In this document: positions 16,894-25,327 of the stretch, piece after piece
Layout: each line of letters begins with the position of its first letter
Numbering within the stretch: position 1 is the stretch's first letter
DNA from: JBDTGE01 sp050742975
Lineage (GTDB): Bacteria; Actinomycetota; Actinomycetes; Mycobacteriales; Jatrophihabitantaceae
DNA: 64,000 bases
NCBI GenBank assembly: GCA_050742975.1
Contig: JBOGDQ010000255.1
Location: 15,731 to 79,730 of the forward strand
Reading direction: 5' to 3'
Made by a program: the position numbers and the translations under genes
The notes under the pieces: generated by a model
Told to the model about the DNA's origin: nothing
Seen by the model: only the letters and a program-made list of their open reading frames with translations
The model's database searches: none

Positions 16894-16922
16894 TTGACAG
16901 TAAACAGTATACTGAGCAGACT
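16894..16922 (+). promoter_or_regulatory. promoter of the peptide-binding-protein operon with CAGTATACTG operator in the spacer
   Basis: TTGACA (16894-16899), a 17-base spacer and CAGACT (16917-16922) fit a housekeeping-sigma promoter pointing to the gene at 17010. The spacer holds CAGTATACTG (16905-16914), a perfect 10-bp palindrome. A repressor bound there would block both this promoter and the divergent dppB gene. The GntR/UTRA regulator is the likely binder. Confidence 0.5.
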
Positions 16923-17009
16923 GAGTTTGCCCAGCCTGTCTCGACGGCAGTTCCAGCCATTCTGCACCGGCTACCGGGCAGACGTACGCGAGACTCGACG
17001 GAGGCCGCA

Positions 17010-18656
17010 ATGGTGGGACGATTCCGGGGAGCGGTTCTTGCCGTTGCCGCACTGGCCCTGATCGCGAGCGGGTGCTCCAGTTCGCATACCGCGGCCGAGC
17101 CGGGCGGCGTGCTCCGGATCGGCATCAGCACGCCGATCGACTCGTTGAACCCGTTCGTGTCGCAGTCGGACTACAGCTCGGTGACGTACCAGTACGTCTA
17201 TCCCCATCTCGTCCAGTACAACGCGAAAGTCGAACTCGTGCCGTCCTTCGCGACCAAGTGGGAGACCTCGGCGGACGGTAAGACCTGGACCTTCCACACC
17301 GTCCCGAACGCGAAGTGGTCGGACGGCAAACCCCTTACCGCCAGGGATGCGGCCTTCACACTGACGATGATGATCAAGTTCCAGAACGGACCCACCGGCG
17401 TGCTCGGCGGGCTGGTGGCCAACCTGAAGACCGCCGTCGCGCCCGATGCGAACACGCTCGTGCTCACCTACAGCGCGCCGACGGCCAACGTGCTCGCCCA
17501 GATGCAGGGCGTGCACATCCTGCCCCAGCAGGTGTGGGCGCCGCTGGCCACGGGCAACGGCAGCAAGATCAAGACATTCCAGAACGACAGCACGCCGATG
17601 GTGTCCGGTGGCCCGTTCATGCTGATCAAGTACCAGGTCAACCAGATCGCCCTGTTCCACCGCAATCCGAACTGGTGGGGGCAGAAGCCGCACATCGACG
17701 GCTTCGGCCTGCAGATGTTTGCTACTGACGATGCGATGGTGGCCTCGCTCAAGGCCAATCAACTGGACATGATCGGCGAGCACACCCCGCCGACCGTCGT
17801 CGCGAGCCTGAAGTCGGCCGGCATGGACGTGCTGACGGCACCAAGCCTGACCTTCATGGACTTCATCATCAACACGAACCCGAAGAAGAAGCACAACCGG
17901 GAACTGCTCAACCCCGACGTGCGCAAGGCGATGGAGTACGCGATCGACCGTCAGCAGATCATCGACACCGCGTGGCTGGGCTTCGCCAAGCCGGGCGCGA
18001 GCGTAGTCGCTCCGGCGTCGGGTTGGAACGACTCATCGATCCAGCCGCTGCCCTATGACCTGGCCAAGGCGAACGCGCTGCTCGATGCCGCCGGTTATGC
18101 CAAGGGGTCGGACGGCGTGCGGGTAGCCGACGGGCACCGGATGTCCTACCACCTCGTGTTCCCGACCGAGATCAACGGTTCGGGGGACCGGACCTTCCAG
18201 ATCATCAAGAACAGCTTCCAGCAGATCGGCATCGAGCTGAACGAGCAGAAGATGGATCCCACGGCGGCGCAGACCGCCATCGCCGGCTCGAACAACCTGT
18301 ACCAGGACTTCGACCTGGCTATGTGGGACTGGGTGCTGCCGCCGGATCCGCAGAACATCCTGGGCGACATGACGTGCGCGCAGTGGGGTAACAACAGCGA
18401 CAGCGGCTACTGCAACCACACGTTCGATGCCCTGTACGCCAAGCAGAGCACGCTGGTCGACCGGTCGCAGCGGCAGGCCGTGGTGAACCAGATGCAGCAG
18501 ATCGCGTACAACGACCGCCCGTACATCGTCCTGAACTACCCGGACATTATCGAGGCGCACACGTCGAAGTGGACCGGGTTCGAGATGTCCCCGCTGCTCG
18601 GCTCCGTGAACAACATGTCGATCGACACGCTGCTCGACGTGCATCAGGTCGGGTGA
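17010..18656 (+). CDS. peptide ABC transporter substrate-binding lipoprotein (family 5)
   Basis: The 548-residue protein has a lipoprotein signal: basic MVGRFRG, a hydrophobic run, and lipobox IASGC with the lipidated cysteine at 22. The mature part is an SBP_bac_5 solute-binding protein (TPIDSLNPFVSQSDYSSVTY; TWTFHTVPNAKWSDGKPLTA; RKAMEYAIDRQQII). It should bind peptides outside the membrane and deliver them to the DppBC-DF importer encoded divergently. The M17 aminopeptidase gene follows after only four bases, so import and peptide hydrolysis are probably one transcription unit. Confidence 0.93.
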   Translation: MVGRFRGAVLAVAALALIASGCSSSHTAAEPGGVLRIGISTPIDSLNPFVSQSDYSSVTYQYVYPHLVQYNAKVELVPSFATKWETSADGKTWTFHTVPNAKWSDGKPLTARDAAFTLTMMIKFQNGPTGVLGGLVANLKTAVAPDANTLVLTYSAPTANVLAQMQGVHILPQQVWAPLATGNGSKIKTFQNDSTPMVSGGPFMLIKYQVNQIALFHRNPNWWGQKPHIDGFGLQMFATDDAMVASLKANQLDMIGEHTPPTVVASLKSAGMDVLTAPSLTFMDFIINTNPKKKHNRELLNPDVRKAMEYAIDRQQIIDTAWLGFAKPGASVVAPASGWNDSSIQPLPYDLAKANALLDAAGYAKGSDGVRVADGHRMSYHLVFPTEINGSGDRTFQIIKNSFQQIGIELNEQKMDPTAAQTAIAGSNNLYQDFDLAMWDWVLPPDPQNILGDMTCAQWGNNSDSGYCNHTFDALYAKQSTLVDRSQRQAVVNQMQQIAYNDRPYIVLNYPDIIEAHTSKWTGFEMSPLLGSVNNMSIDTLLDVHQVG

Positions 18657-18660
18657 GGCC

Positions 18661-20160
18661 GTGCCCGCCGTGCGCCTGTCCGAGCGAGCGGTCGGGCGGG
18701 AGCGCGTCGACGCTGTCGCCATCGCGGTGTTCGGGGCAGGCGGCCGGCTGAGCGCCGGCGCCGGGGTCGCCGAGTGTGCGAGGGCATTCGGCGTGGACCT
18801 GCTCGGTGCCGCAGGGAGGGACCCAGGGTTCCGCGGCGAGGTGGGGGATCTCGCCGCGGTCCTGTCCGGGTCCGACCGGCAGCCCGTGCTCCTGGCCGTC
18901 GGGCTCGGCGCGCCGGACGCGGTCGACGCCGACCGGCTCCGCCTGGCCGCGATGGCGCTGGCACGGGCTGCGCGCGGCTACCGGCGGCTCGCGACGACGC
19001 TGGCCCAGGAGGGCATCGATCGCGGCAGGTCCGTCCGCGCGGTGGTCGAGGGCCTGCTGCTCGGCAGCTACCGGTATCCACGCCCTGGGTCCGTAGACGC
19101 GCGCGAGCGCGCACCGGAGGCGATCACGTTGCTGCTGGGGCGCGAGGACAAGGCCCGCTCGCCGATGCTTCGCGAGGGCCTGCGGCTGGGCCTGGCTGCC
19201 GGGAACGCCAGCTCGTGGGTTCGCGAACTCGTCGAGCGCCCGGCCGCCGAGCTGACCCCGGCCGAGCTGGCCGAGGAGATCCGATCCCGCGCCGCCGCGC
19301 ACGGCGCAAGCGCGCGCGTCTGGTCGGCCCGCACGATGACTGCCCGCGGCTTCGGGGCCACCCTCGCGGTCGGCGCGGGGAGCCCCAACCGGCCGGCCGT
19401 GGTCGAACTGGTCCATCGCGGCGCCGGCGGGCCACCGATCGCCTTGGCCGGCAAGGGCATCACGTTCGACTCGGGCGGCATCAACCTCAAGCGGGACCCG
19501 GCCGAGATCGGCTGGATGAAGTCCGACATGGCCGGCGCGGCCGCCGTTGCGGGCGCGGTGTGCGCTGCGGCAGCGCTCGGCGGTCGCCGCCCCGTCCGGG
19601 CGATCCTGCCGCTCGCGGAGAACATGCCCGGAACCGGCGCGATGCGGCCGGGCGACGTGGTACGCCATCCCGACGGCCGCACGACCGAGGTCGTGGACAC
19701 CGACAGCGAGGGCCGACTGGTGCTCGCGGACGCGATCGCCTACCTGGCCGCCGCTCGGCCGGCGGCGCTCATCGACGTCGGCACGCTGACCGACGGCGGA
19801 GGAGTTGGCCACCTGCTGTGGGGCGCCTGGACCAACGCGCCGGACCTGCTGCGAGAACTGCTCGATGCCGGTGAGGTGGCCGGAGAGCCGGGCTGGCACC
19901 TGCCGCTGCGGCCGCAGTACCGGACGCTGCTCGCCTCGCCGGTGGCCGACCTGAGCAACTGCGCGCGCGACGTCGCGGACACCGGCCAGATGGCCGCGAC
20001 CTACCTGAGTACCTTCGCCGACGGCGTGCCCTGGGTGCACATCGACAACGGCTCGACCGCGTACCTGGACGGTGACCTCGCCCCGTGGACCCGCGGGGCC
20101 ACCGGGTCTCCGGTGCGCGCCCTGCTCGAGTTGCTCCTGCGGGAAGCCGAACCGTTGTAG
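18661..20160 (+). CDS. leucyl aminopeptidase family (M17) metallopeptidase
   Basis: A 499-residue cytosolic M17 aminopeptidase starting at GTG 18661. The C-terminal catalytic domain has GKGITFDSGGINLKR with the metal-bridging lysine at about 265 and the aspartate at about 270. KSDMAGAAAVAGAV and the active-site segment DTDSEGRLVLADAIAYLA (containing the catalytic Arg) follow. M17 enzymes are manganese/zinc exopeptidases that release N-terminal residues, and some are Cys-Gly or D-residue tolerant. It directly follows the peptide-binding-protein gene, so imported peptides are its likely substrates. Confidence 0.94.
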   Translation: MPAVRLSERAVGRERVDAVAIAVFGAGGRLSAGAGVAECARAFGVDLLGAAGRDPGFRGEVGDLAAVLSGSDRQPVLLAVGLGAPDAVDADRLRLAAMALARAARGYRRLATTLAQEGIDRGRSVRAVVEGLLLGSYRYPRPGSVDARERAPEAITLLLGREDKARSPMLREGLRLGLAAGNASSWVRELVERPAAELTPAELAEEIRSRAAAHGASARVWSARTMTARGFGATLAVGAGSPNRPAVVELVHRGAGGPPIALAGKGITFDSGGINLKRDPAEIGWMKSDMAGAAAVAGAVCAAAALGGRRPVRAILPLAENMPGTGAMRPGDVVRHPDGRTTEVVDTDSEGRLVLADAIAYLAAARPAALIDVGTLTDGGGVGHLLWGAWTNAPDLLRELLDAGEVAGEPGWHLPLRPQYRTLLASPVADLSNCARDVADTGQMAATYLSTFADGVPWVHIDNGSTAYLDGDLAPWTRGATGSPVRALLELLLREAEPL

Positions 20161-20183
20161 TCAATATACAGAGTATGTAGACT
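20155..20183 (+). promoter_or_regulatory. promoter with ATAC/GTAT dyad before the aminotransferase operon
   Basis: TTGTAG (20155-20160), 17 bases, TAGACT (20178-20183). The spacer holds ATAC-AGA-GTAT (20166-20176). The layout and the AGACTGA at the -10 end match the promoter at 16894-16922, which suggests control by the same regulator. Confidence 0.42.
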
Positions 20184-20214
20184 GAAGGGATCGGCGAACA
20201 ACGCGGAGATCGAG

Positions 20215-21561
20215 ATGAACTTTGACGAGGAGTACCGGCGGCGGACCGCCGTGTCCGGCAAGCTCTTCGACCGCGCCAGCCAGGTGATCCCGGGCGGTGC
20301 CGGCAGCAGCGCACGAACGGTCGGCTTCGGGTGGAGCCCGTACCCGCCGTTCATCACCGACGGCACCGGATCCCGGCTGCGTGACGTGGACGGCAACGAG
20401 TACATCGACTACCTGCTGGGGCTGGGTCCGATGATCCTCGGCCACCGCCACCCCGTCGTCACGAAGGCGGTGGCGGACGCGATCGGCGAGCTCGGCACCT
20501 GCTTCGGTCTGCCCTACGAGCTGGAGATCGAGGCCGCGGAGAAGGTGGTCGACGCGGTCCCCGGTATCGACCAGGTCCGGTTCACCAACTCCGGCTCGGA
20601 GGCCGTCGGCACCGCGGTGCGGCTCGCTCGCGCCAGCACCGGGCGGCGGCTGATCGTGCGCTTCGAGGGTCACTACCACGGCTGGCAGGACGTCGTGTAC
20701 TGGTCCAACCACGTCGATCCGGCCCTTGCCGGACCGGCGGACCGGCCGCGGCCGGTTGCCTCCGGACCGGGCGTGCCGTCCGAGCTGGAGGACACGCTGG
20801 TCGTGCTCACCTGGAACGATCCGGACAGCTTCGCGCGGCTGATGCGCGAGCGCGGGTCGCAGGTGGCGGCGGTGATCACCGAGGCCGCGGTGTTCAATAC
20901 CGGCTGCATCCTGCCCGAGCCCGGTTACCTGGAGCTGCTGCGCGAGACGACGCGCGAGTACGGGGCGTTGCTGATCTTCGACGAGGTCATCACGGGGTTC
21001 CGGTTCGCCCGCGGCGGCGCTCAGGAGTACTTCGGCGTCACCCCGGACCTGACCACCCTGGCCAAGGGCCTGGGCGGCGGGTTCCCGGTCGCCGCCGTCG
21101 GTGGCAGTCTGGACGCGATGCGCATGATCGCCGAAGGCCGCTACTCGCACTCGGGCACCTACAACGCGAACGTCGTGCAGTGCGCCGCGGTGTCCGCGAC
21201 GATGGACGTCCTCGCTGAGCCCGGCCTGTACGAGCGGCAGCGGGCCCTCGGCGACCGGCTGGCCGCGGGTCTGCGCGACCTAACGCAGGAGCGCGGCATC
21301 GACGCCTATGTGGCAGGTCTGGGCACGGTGTTCCAGCTCTGGTTCGCCGATCGGCCGATACGGAACTGGCGCGATGCGGCGGCGTACGCCGACGAGGCGA
21401 TGTTCACCCGCTGGTACCAGGAGATGCTGCTGCGCGGCGTGCTGTTCCACCCGCTCCAGTTCGAGAATCTGTTCGTGTCCCTCGTGCACACCGACGCCGA
21501 CATCGACCGAACCCTCGACGTGGCCGCCGACGCCCTCACCGCTGTCGTGCGCCGTTCGTGA
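20215..21561 (+). CDS. glutamate-1-semialdehyde-aminomutase-like class III aminotransferase
   Basis: The 448-residue PLP enzyme is closest by eye to the HemL branch of class III aminotransferases (IPGGAGSSARTVGF; RFTNSGSEAVGTAVRLARA; HYHGWQDVVYW). The PLP lysine is K284 in TLAKGLGGGFPVAAVGG. Its context (peptide importer, sugar kinase, DAP decarboxylase) argues against tetrapyrrole synthesis and for amino transfer or 1,2-amino migration on a catabolic substrate. A second class III enzyme is encoded at the end of the same operon. It has its own predicted promoter 32 bases upstream of ATG 20215. Confidence 0.88.
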   Translation: MNFDEEYRRRTAVSGKLFDRASQVIPGGAGSSARTVGFGWSPYPPFITDGTGSRLRDVDGNEYIDYLLGLGPMILGHRHPVVTKAVADAIGELGTCFGLPYELEIEAAEKVVDAVPGIDQVRFTNSGSEAVGTAVRLARASTGRRLIVRFEGHYHGWQDVVYWSNHVDPALAGPADRPRPVASGPGVPSELEDTLVVLTWNDPDSFARLMRERGSQVAAVITEAAVFNTGCILPEPGYLELLRETTREYGALLIFDEVITGFRFARGGAQEYFGVTPDLTTLAKGLGGGFPVAAVGGSLDAMRMIAEGRYSHSGTYNANVVQCAAVSATMDVLAEPGLYERQRALGDRLAAGLRDLTQERGIDAYVAGLGTVFQLWFADRPIRNWRDAAAYADEAMFTRWYQEMLLRGVLFHPLQFENLFVSLVHTDADIDRTLDVAADALTAVVRRS

Positions 21562-21573
21562 ACGGCAGGCGCG

Positions 21574-23016
21574 GTGAACGATAGGTCGGTCGTCGTCGGC
21601 CTGGACCTCGGAACGTCCTCGGTCAAGGCCGCTGCGGTCGACGCGCAGGGCCGGGTGCTCGCACGGGCTCGCCGCGAATACCCGACGTCGCGGTCGGGCG
21701 CCGGCGTCGCGGAGCAGGATCCGGCCGACTGGTGGCGGGCTACCGGTGCCGTGCTGGCCGAGCTCGCCACCCTGGCGCCCACGCGGGACTGGATCGGGCT
21801 CGGGCTGTCGGCGATGCTGCCCACGCTCGTCGCCCTGGACGATCAGCACGAACCGGTCACGGCGGCGATCACCTGGCAGGACGCGCGCGGCGAAGCAGCC
21901 GGCGAGCGGCTGCGCAGCCGCATCGGCGCCGACGAGCTGTACCGCCGCACCGGCCAGTGGGTCGACGGTCGCTACCTGCTGCCTATGGCGGCGGCACTGT
22001 CCGAGCGGGACCCGGCGGCGGGCGCCCGGGTGCGGGTCGTGGCCGGGGCGAAGGACTACCTGCACCGGCAGCTGACCGGCGAGCTGCTGACCGATCCGAG
22101 TACGGCGGCCGGATACGGCTGTTACGACCTCGCGGCGGGACGGTGGGACGGCACGATCGGCAACGTGTGGACCCTGCCGCCGGTCATGCCGTCGAGCACG
22201 ATCACCCCGCTGTCCTCCGACGTCGCTACGCACCTCGGCCTGCCCGCGCGGCTGCCCGTCGTGCTCGGTGCGGCTGACTCCGTCCTGGCCGCGAAGGCGG
22301 TCGGCGCGGACCGGGCCGGTGACGTCGCGTACCTGTGCGGGACCAGCACCGTGGTGCTCGCCTGTCGCGACGAGATCACGCTCGACCCCGAGCACCGGTA
22401 CCTGCTCACGCCGACGGCGGACGGCAGCTACGCGGCCGAGCTGGACCTGCTGGCCACCGGCACCGCGATGAGCTGGCTGGCCGGCCTGTTCGGGCTGGCC
22501 GGCGGGGCGAGCGAGCTCGCCGAGCTCGCGGCGCAGCCCGCCGAACCGGGTCAGCCGACCTTCCTGCCGTACCTGGCGCCCGGTGAACAGGGTGCGCTGT
22601 GGGATGCCGATCTCAGCGGCGCCGTGCTCGGACTGAACGTGCGACACGGACGGCAGGACCTGGCCCGTGCGCTGCTGACCGGCATCGTGCTCGAGTCGGT
22701 CCGCTGCCTGCGCGTGCTCGGCGGCGAGAGCGACGTGCTGGCCGGCGGGCGGGCCATGGCGGGTCGGTTCGCGCAGGACCTCGCCGACGCCTCCGGTCGG
22801 AGGGTCCGGTTCGACCCTACCGAGACGGCGCACTCGGCCGTCGGCGCCGCCCTGCTGGCAGCGGCGACCGTTGGCATGGGCGGGTTCGGCTCGCACGGCC
22901 CCGCACAGATCCGCACGCCGGACCCGCGGCGGCGCGAGAGCTGGGACGAGCTGTTCGCGATCCACGACGCGGCGCGCATCGCGAGCGGTCACGGACCGGG
23001 CCGGGGGCGGCGATGA
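21574..23016 (+). CDS. FGGY family carbohydrate kinase (xylulokinase-like)
   Basis: A 480-residue sugar kinase starts at GTG 21574. Visible are the N-terminal phosphate loop VVGLDLGTSSVKAAAVDAQG, the catalytic-region ITWQDARGEAAGERL, and the C-terminal ATPase half (GAADSVLAAKAVGA; VRCLRVLGGESDVLAGGRAM). FGGY kinases phosphorylate pentoses, glycerol, erythritol and related polyols. Xylulokinase is the nearest type by overall look; the substrate here is unknown. The stop overlaps the SIS gene start by four bases. Its presence inside a peptide-uptake operon implies that the imported compound carries, or yields, a sugar or polyol. Confidence 0.88.
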   Translation: MNDRSVVVGLDLGTSSVKAAAVDAQGRVLARARREYPTSRSGAGVAEQDPADWWRATGAVLAELATLAPTRDWIGLGLSAMLPTLVALDDQHEPVTAAITWQDARGEAAGERLRSRIGADELYRRTGQWVDGRYLLPMAAALSERDPAAGARVRVVAGAKDYLHRQLTGELLTDPSTAAGYGCYDLAAGRWDGTIGNVWTLPPVMPSSTITPLSSDVATHLGLPARLPVVLGAADSVLAAKAVGADRAGDVAYLCGTSTVVLACRDEITLDPEHRYLLTPTADGSYAAELDLLATGTAMSWLAGLFGLAGGASELAELAAQPAEPGQPTFLPYLAPGEQGALWDADLSGAVLGLNVRHGRQDLARALLTGIVLESVRCLRVLGGESDVLAGGRAMAGRFAQDLADASGRRVRFDPTETAHSAVGAALLAAATVGMGGFGSHGPAQIRTPDPRRRESWDELFAIHDAARIASGHGPGRGRR

Positions 23017-24047
23017 CCGGCGGCGCGATGCAGCACGAGCTCGCCGAGCAGCCCGCGGTGCTGGCCCGGTTGATCGCCGGCTGGGACGAGAACCAGTGCC
23101 GGATTCGGGAGGTGCTGCCGGCACAGCTCCGGGGGATCGTGTTCGTCGCCCGCGGCTCGTCCGACAACGTCGCGGTGCTCGGCCGTTACGCAGCGGAGCT
23201 CGGGACGGAGCTGCCGGTGAGCCTGGCCGCACCCAGCCTGCGGACGCGCTACGGGCCGCGCGCGGGGTTGGCCGATCACCTGATCGTGGCGCTCAGCCAG
23301 TCCGGCGAGGTGCCCGAGATCGTGCACGCGGCGACCGGCCTGCGCGGGGCCGGCTCGCGGCTGCTGGCGATCACGAACGACCCGGCAAGTGCGCTGGCCG
23401 ATGCTGCCGATCTCACCCTCGCGCTCGGCGCGGGACCCGAACGCGCAGTGCCGGCGACCAAGACCGTGACCGCTCAGCTGGTGCTGGTGCTCGCAGTCGC
23501 GGCGGCGCTTGCAGCGGTGTGCGGCAACGGCCCGATCGTGACCCGGCGCGAACTGGATCGGGTACCGGCGGCAGTCGGGGCGCTCGTGCTCGACGACGGC
23601 GCGCCGCGTCGGCTGGCCGAGCGCTGGCGACGCAGGAACACCCTGCAGGTAGTCGGCCGCGGCCTGGCCTACGGTGCGATCCTGGAGGTCGCGATCAAGA
23701 TCAGGGAGACGACGGGCGTGTTCGCGCAGGGCATCTCGTCCGCGGACCTGGTGCACGGCCCGATCGCCGCACTGTCGAGCCGTACCCCGGTCCTGGCCGT
23801 CGCGACCGGCGGCCCGGCCGATCCCGAGCCGGCGCTGTGGCAGCGGGTCCGCGACACCGGCGCCGACGTGGCCACCTGCACGCCCGACCCCCGGTCCGAC
23901 CTGCCGCTCGCCCCCGACCTTCCCGAGCTGCTGCAGGGCGTCGCGGTGATCGTGCGCGGCCAGCAACTCGCGTCGGCGTGGGCGCGGGCCCGCGGCCTGG
24001 ACCCCGACGCGCCGGCGGGACTGACCAAGGTGACGGCGACGGTATGA
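23013..24047 (+). CDS. SIS-domain protein (sugar isomerase/deaminase type)
   Basis: A 344-residue protein with two SIS domains and no glutaminase domain. The first has IVFVARGSSDNVAVLGRYAA and the sugar-phosphate loop LSQSGEVPEIV. The second has NTLQVVGRGLAYGAILEVAI and SADLVHGPIAAL. The pattern matches GlmS isomerase-domain homologues such as glucosamine-6-phosphate or fructosamine-6-phosphate deaminases (AgaS/FrlB/NagB-II type). It should therefore act on a phosphorylated amino sugar, possibly the product of the kinase encoded just before it. ATG 23013 overlaps the kinase stop, and its own stop overlaps the next gene by four bases. Confidence 0.88.
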   Translation: MTGGAMQHELAEQPAVLARLIAGWDENQCRIREVLPAQLRGIVFVARGSSDNVAVLGRYAAELGTELPVSLAAPSLRTRYGPRAGLADHLIVALSQSGEVPEIVHAATGLRGAGSRLLAITNDPASALADAADLTLALGAGPERAVPATKTVTAQLVLVLAVAAALAAVCGNGPIVTRRELDRVPAAVGALVLDDGAPRRLAERWRRRNTLQVVGRGLAYGAILEVAIKIRETTGVFAQGISSADLVHGPIAALSSRTPVLAVATGGPADPEPALWQRVRDTGADVATCTPDPRSDLPLAPDLPELLQGVAVIVRGQQLASAWARARGLDPDAPAGLTKVTATV

Positions 24048-25327
24048 CGGGCATCCCGGACCTGTCCCTCTACCCCGAGGGCAGCCACCTCGACGAGGCC
24101 GGGCGACTGGTCGTCGGCGGCTGCGCGGTCGCGGACCTGGTCGAGCAGTTCGGCACGCCGCTGTTCGTCCTGGACGAGCCCGCGCTGCGATCCCACGTCC
24201 GCCGATACCGCGCCGCGCTGTCCGACCGCCATCCGCGCAGCACGGTGCTGTTCGCGTCCAAGGCCTACCCGTCGGCAGCTGTGCTCGGCCTGATCGCCAG
24301 CGAGGGCTGCGGCCTCGACGTCGCCGCCGCCGGGGAGCTGGTGATCGCGCGGGCCGGCGGTGCCGACCCGGCGACGATGGTGTTCCACGGCAACGCCAAG
24401 ACCGACCTGGATGTGCAGGTGGCGCTGGACGCCGGCGTCCGGTTCATCGTGATCGACAACCTCGACGATGTCGAGCGCATCGCCCGGCTCGCCGACCGGG
24501 TCGTTCCCGTACTCCTGCGCGCGAGCCCGCAGGTCAGCGCCTCCACCCACACCGCGATGATGACCGGGCACGACGCGTCGAAGTTCGGCGTCCCGTCCGG
24601 GCAGATCGCCGACGTCATCGCCCGGATCCGGCACGAACCGTTGCTTGACCTGCAGGGCCTGCACGCGCACATCGGCTCGCAGATCCTGGACGTCGAGCAG
24701 TTCGTGGCCGAGGTCGAGGCGCTGAGCCGGCTGGAGCGCTTCGGCGTCTACGACCTCGGTGGCGGGCTCGGCGTGCGGCACGTCAACACCGATCGTGCCG
24801 TGGACGTCGAGGAGTACGCCGACCGGGTCGTCGGCGCGGTGCACCGCCACCTGGGCCAGGACGTCGAGCTGCTGGTCGAGCCCGGCCGCTCGATCATCGC
24901 CCGGAGCCAGCTCACCGTGTATCGGGTGGTCACCGTCAAGCGCGGGACCCGCGTGCACGTCGCGGTCGACGGCGGGATGGGCGACAACCTGGAGGTCGCG
25001 CTGTACGGGCAGCCGTTCGAGCCGGCGATCATCGACCGCGACGGCGAGCGCGAGACGTGCGACGTGGTCGGGCGGCACTGCGAGTCCGGCGACACCCTGG
25101 TGCGCGACACGTCGCTGGTGCGCGCGCGGGTCGGTGACCTGCTCGCGGTGCCGGTCACCGGCGCGTACTGCTACACGATGGCCAACAACTACAACGGCGC
25201 CTGCCGCCCGGCCGTCGTGTTCTGCGGCAACGGTTCTGCGCGGCTTGCGATCCGTCGGGAGACGTACGACGACCTGCTGACCCGCGAGCTGCTCCTGGAC
25301 CCTGCGGTGAAGGATAGGGCGTCATGA
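24044..25327 (+). CDS. diaminopimelate decarboxylase family protein
   Basis: A 427-residue fold-III PLP decarboxylase. The PLP lysine is K73 in LFASKAYPSAAV. HGNAKTDLDVQVALDAG, HAHIGSQILDVEQF, YDLGGGLGVRH and EPGRSIIA follow in order. The second-subunit active-site motif CESGDTLVRD and GAYCYTMANNYN agree with meso-DAP decarboxylase rather than ornithine or arginine decarboxylase. Housekeeping lysA usually stands with argS/hom, so this copy is probably a dedicated catabolic or variant enzyme. Its presence suggests that the imported peptide contains a diamino acid. It overlaps both neighbours by four bases. Confidence 0.88.
   Translation: MTGIPDLSLYPEGSHLDEAGRLVVGGCAVADLVEQFGTPLFVLDEPALRSHVRRYRAALSDRHPRSTVLFASKAYPSAAVLGLIASEGCGLDVAAAGELVIARAGGADPATMVFHGNAKTDLDVQVALDAGVRFIVIDNLDDVERIARLADRVVPVLLRASPQVSASTHTAMMTGHDASKFGVPSGQIADVIARIRHEPLLDLQGLHAHIGSQILDVEQFVAEVEALSRLERFGVYDLGGGLGVRHVNTDRAVDVEEYADRVVGAVHRHLGQDVELLVEPGRSIIARSQLTVYRVVTVKRGTRVHVAVDGGMGDNLEVALYGQPFEPAIIDRDGERETCDVVGRHCESGDTLVRDTSLVRARVGDLLAVPVTGAYCYTMANNYNGACRPAVVFCGNGSARLAIRRETYDDLLTRELLLDPAVKDRAS

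Noticed and set aside
16908..16913. TATACT inside CAGTATACTG as a -10 box
   Set aside because: No -35 box lies 16-18 bases upstream on either strand; TTGACA at 16894 pairs better with CAGACT at 16917, leaving the palindrome as operator.
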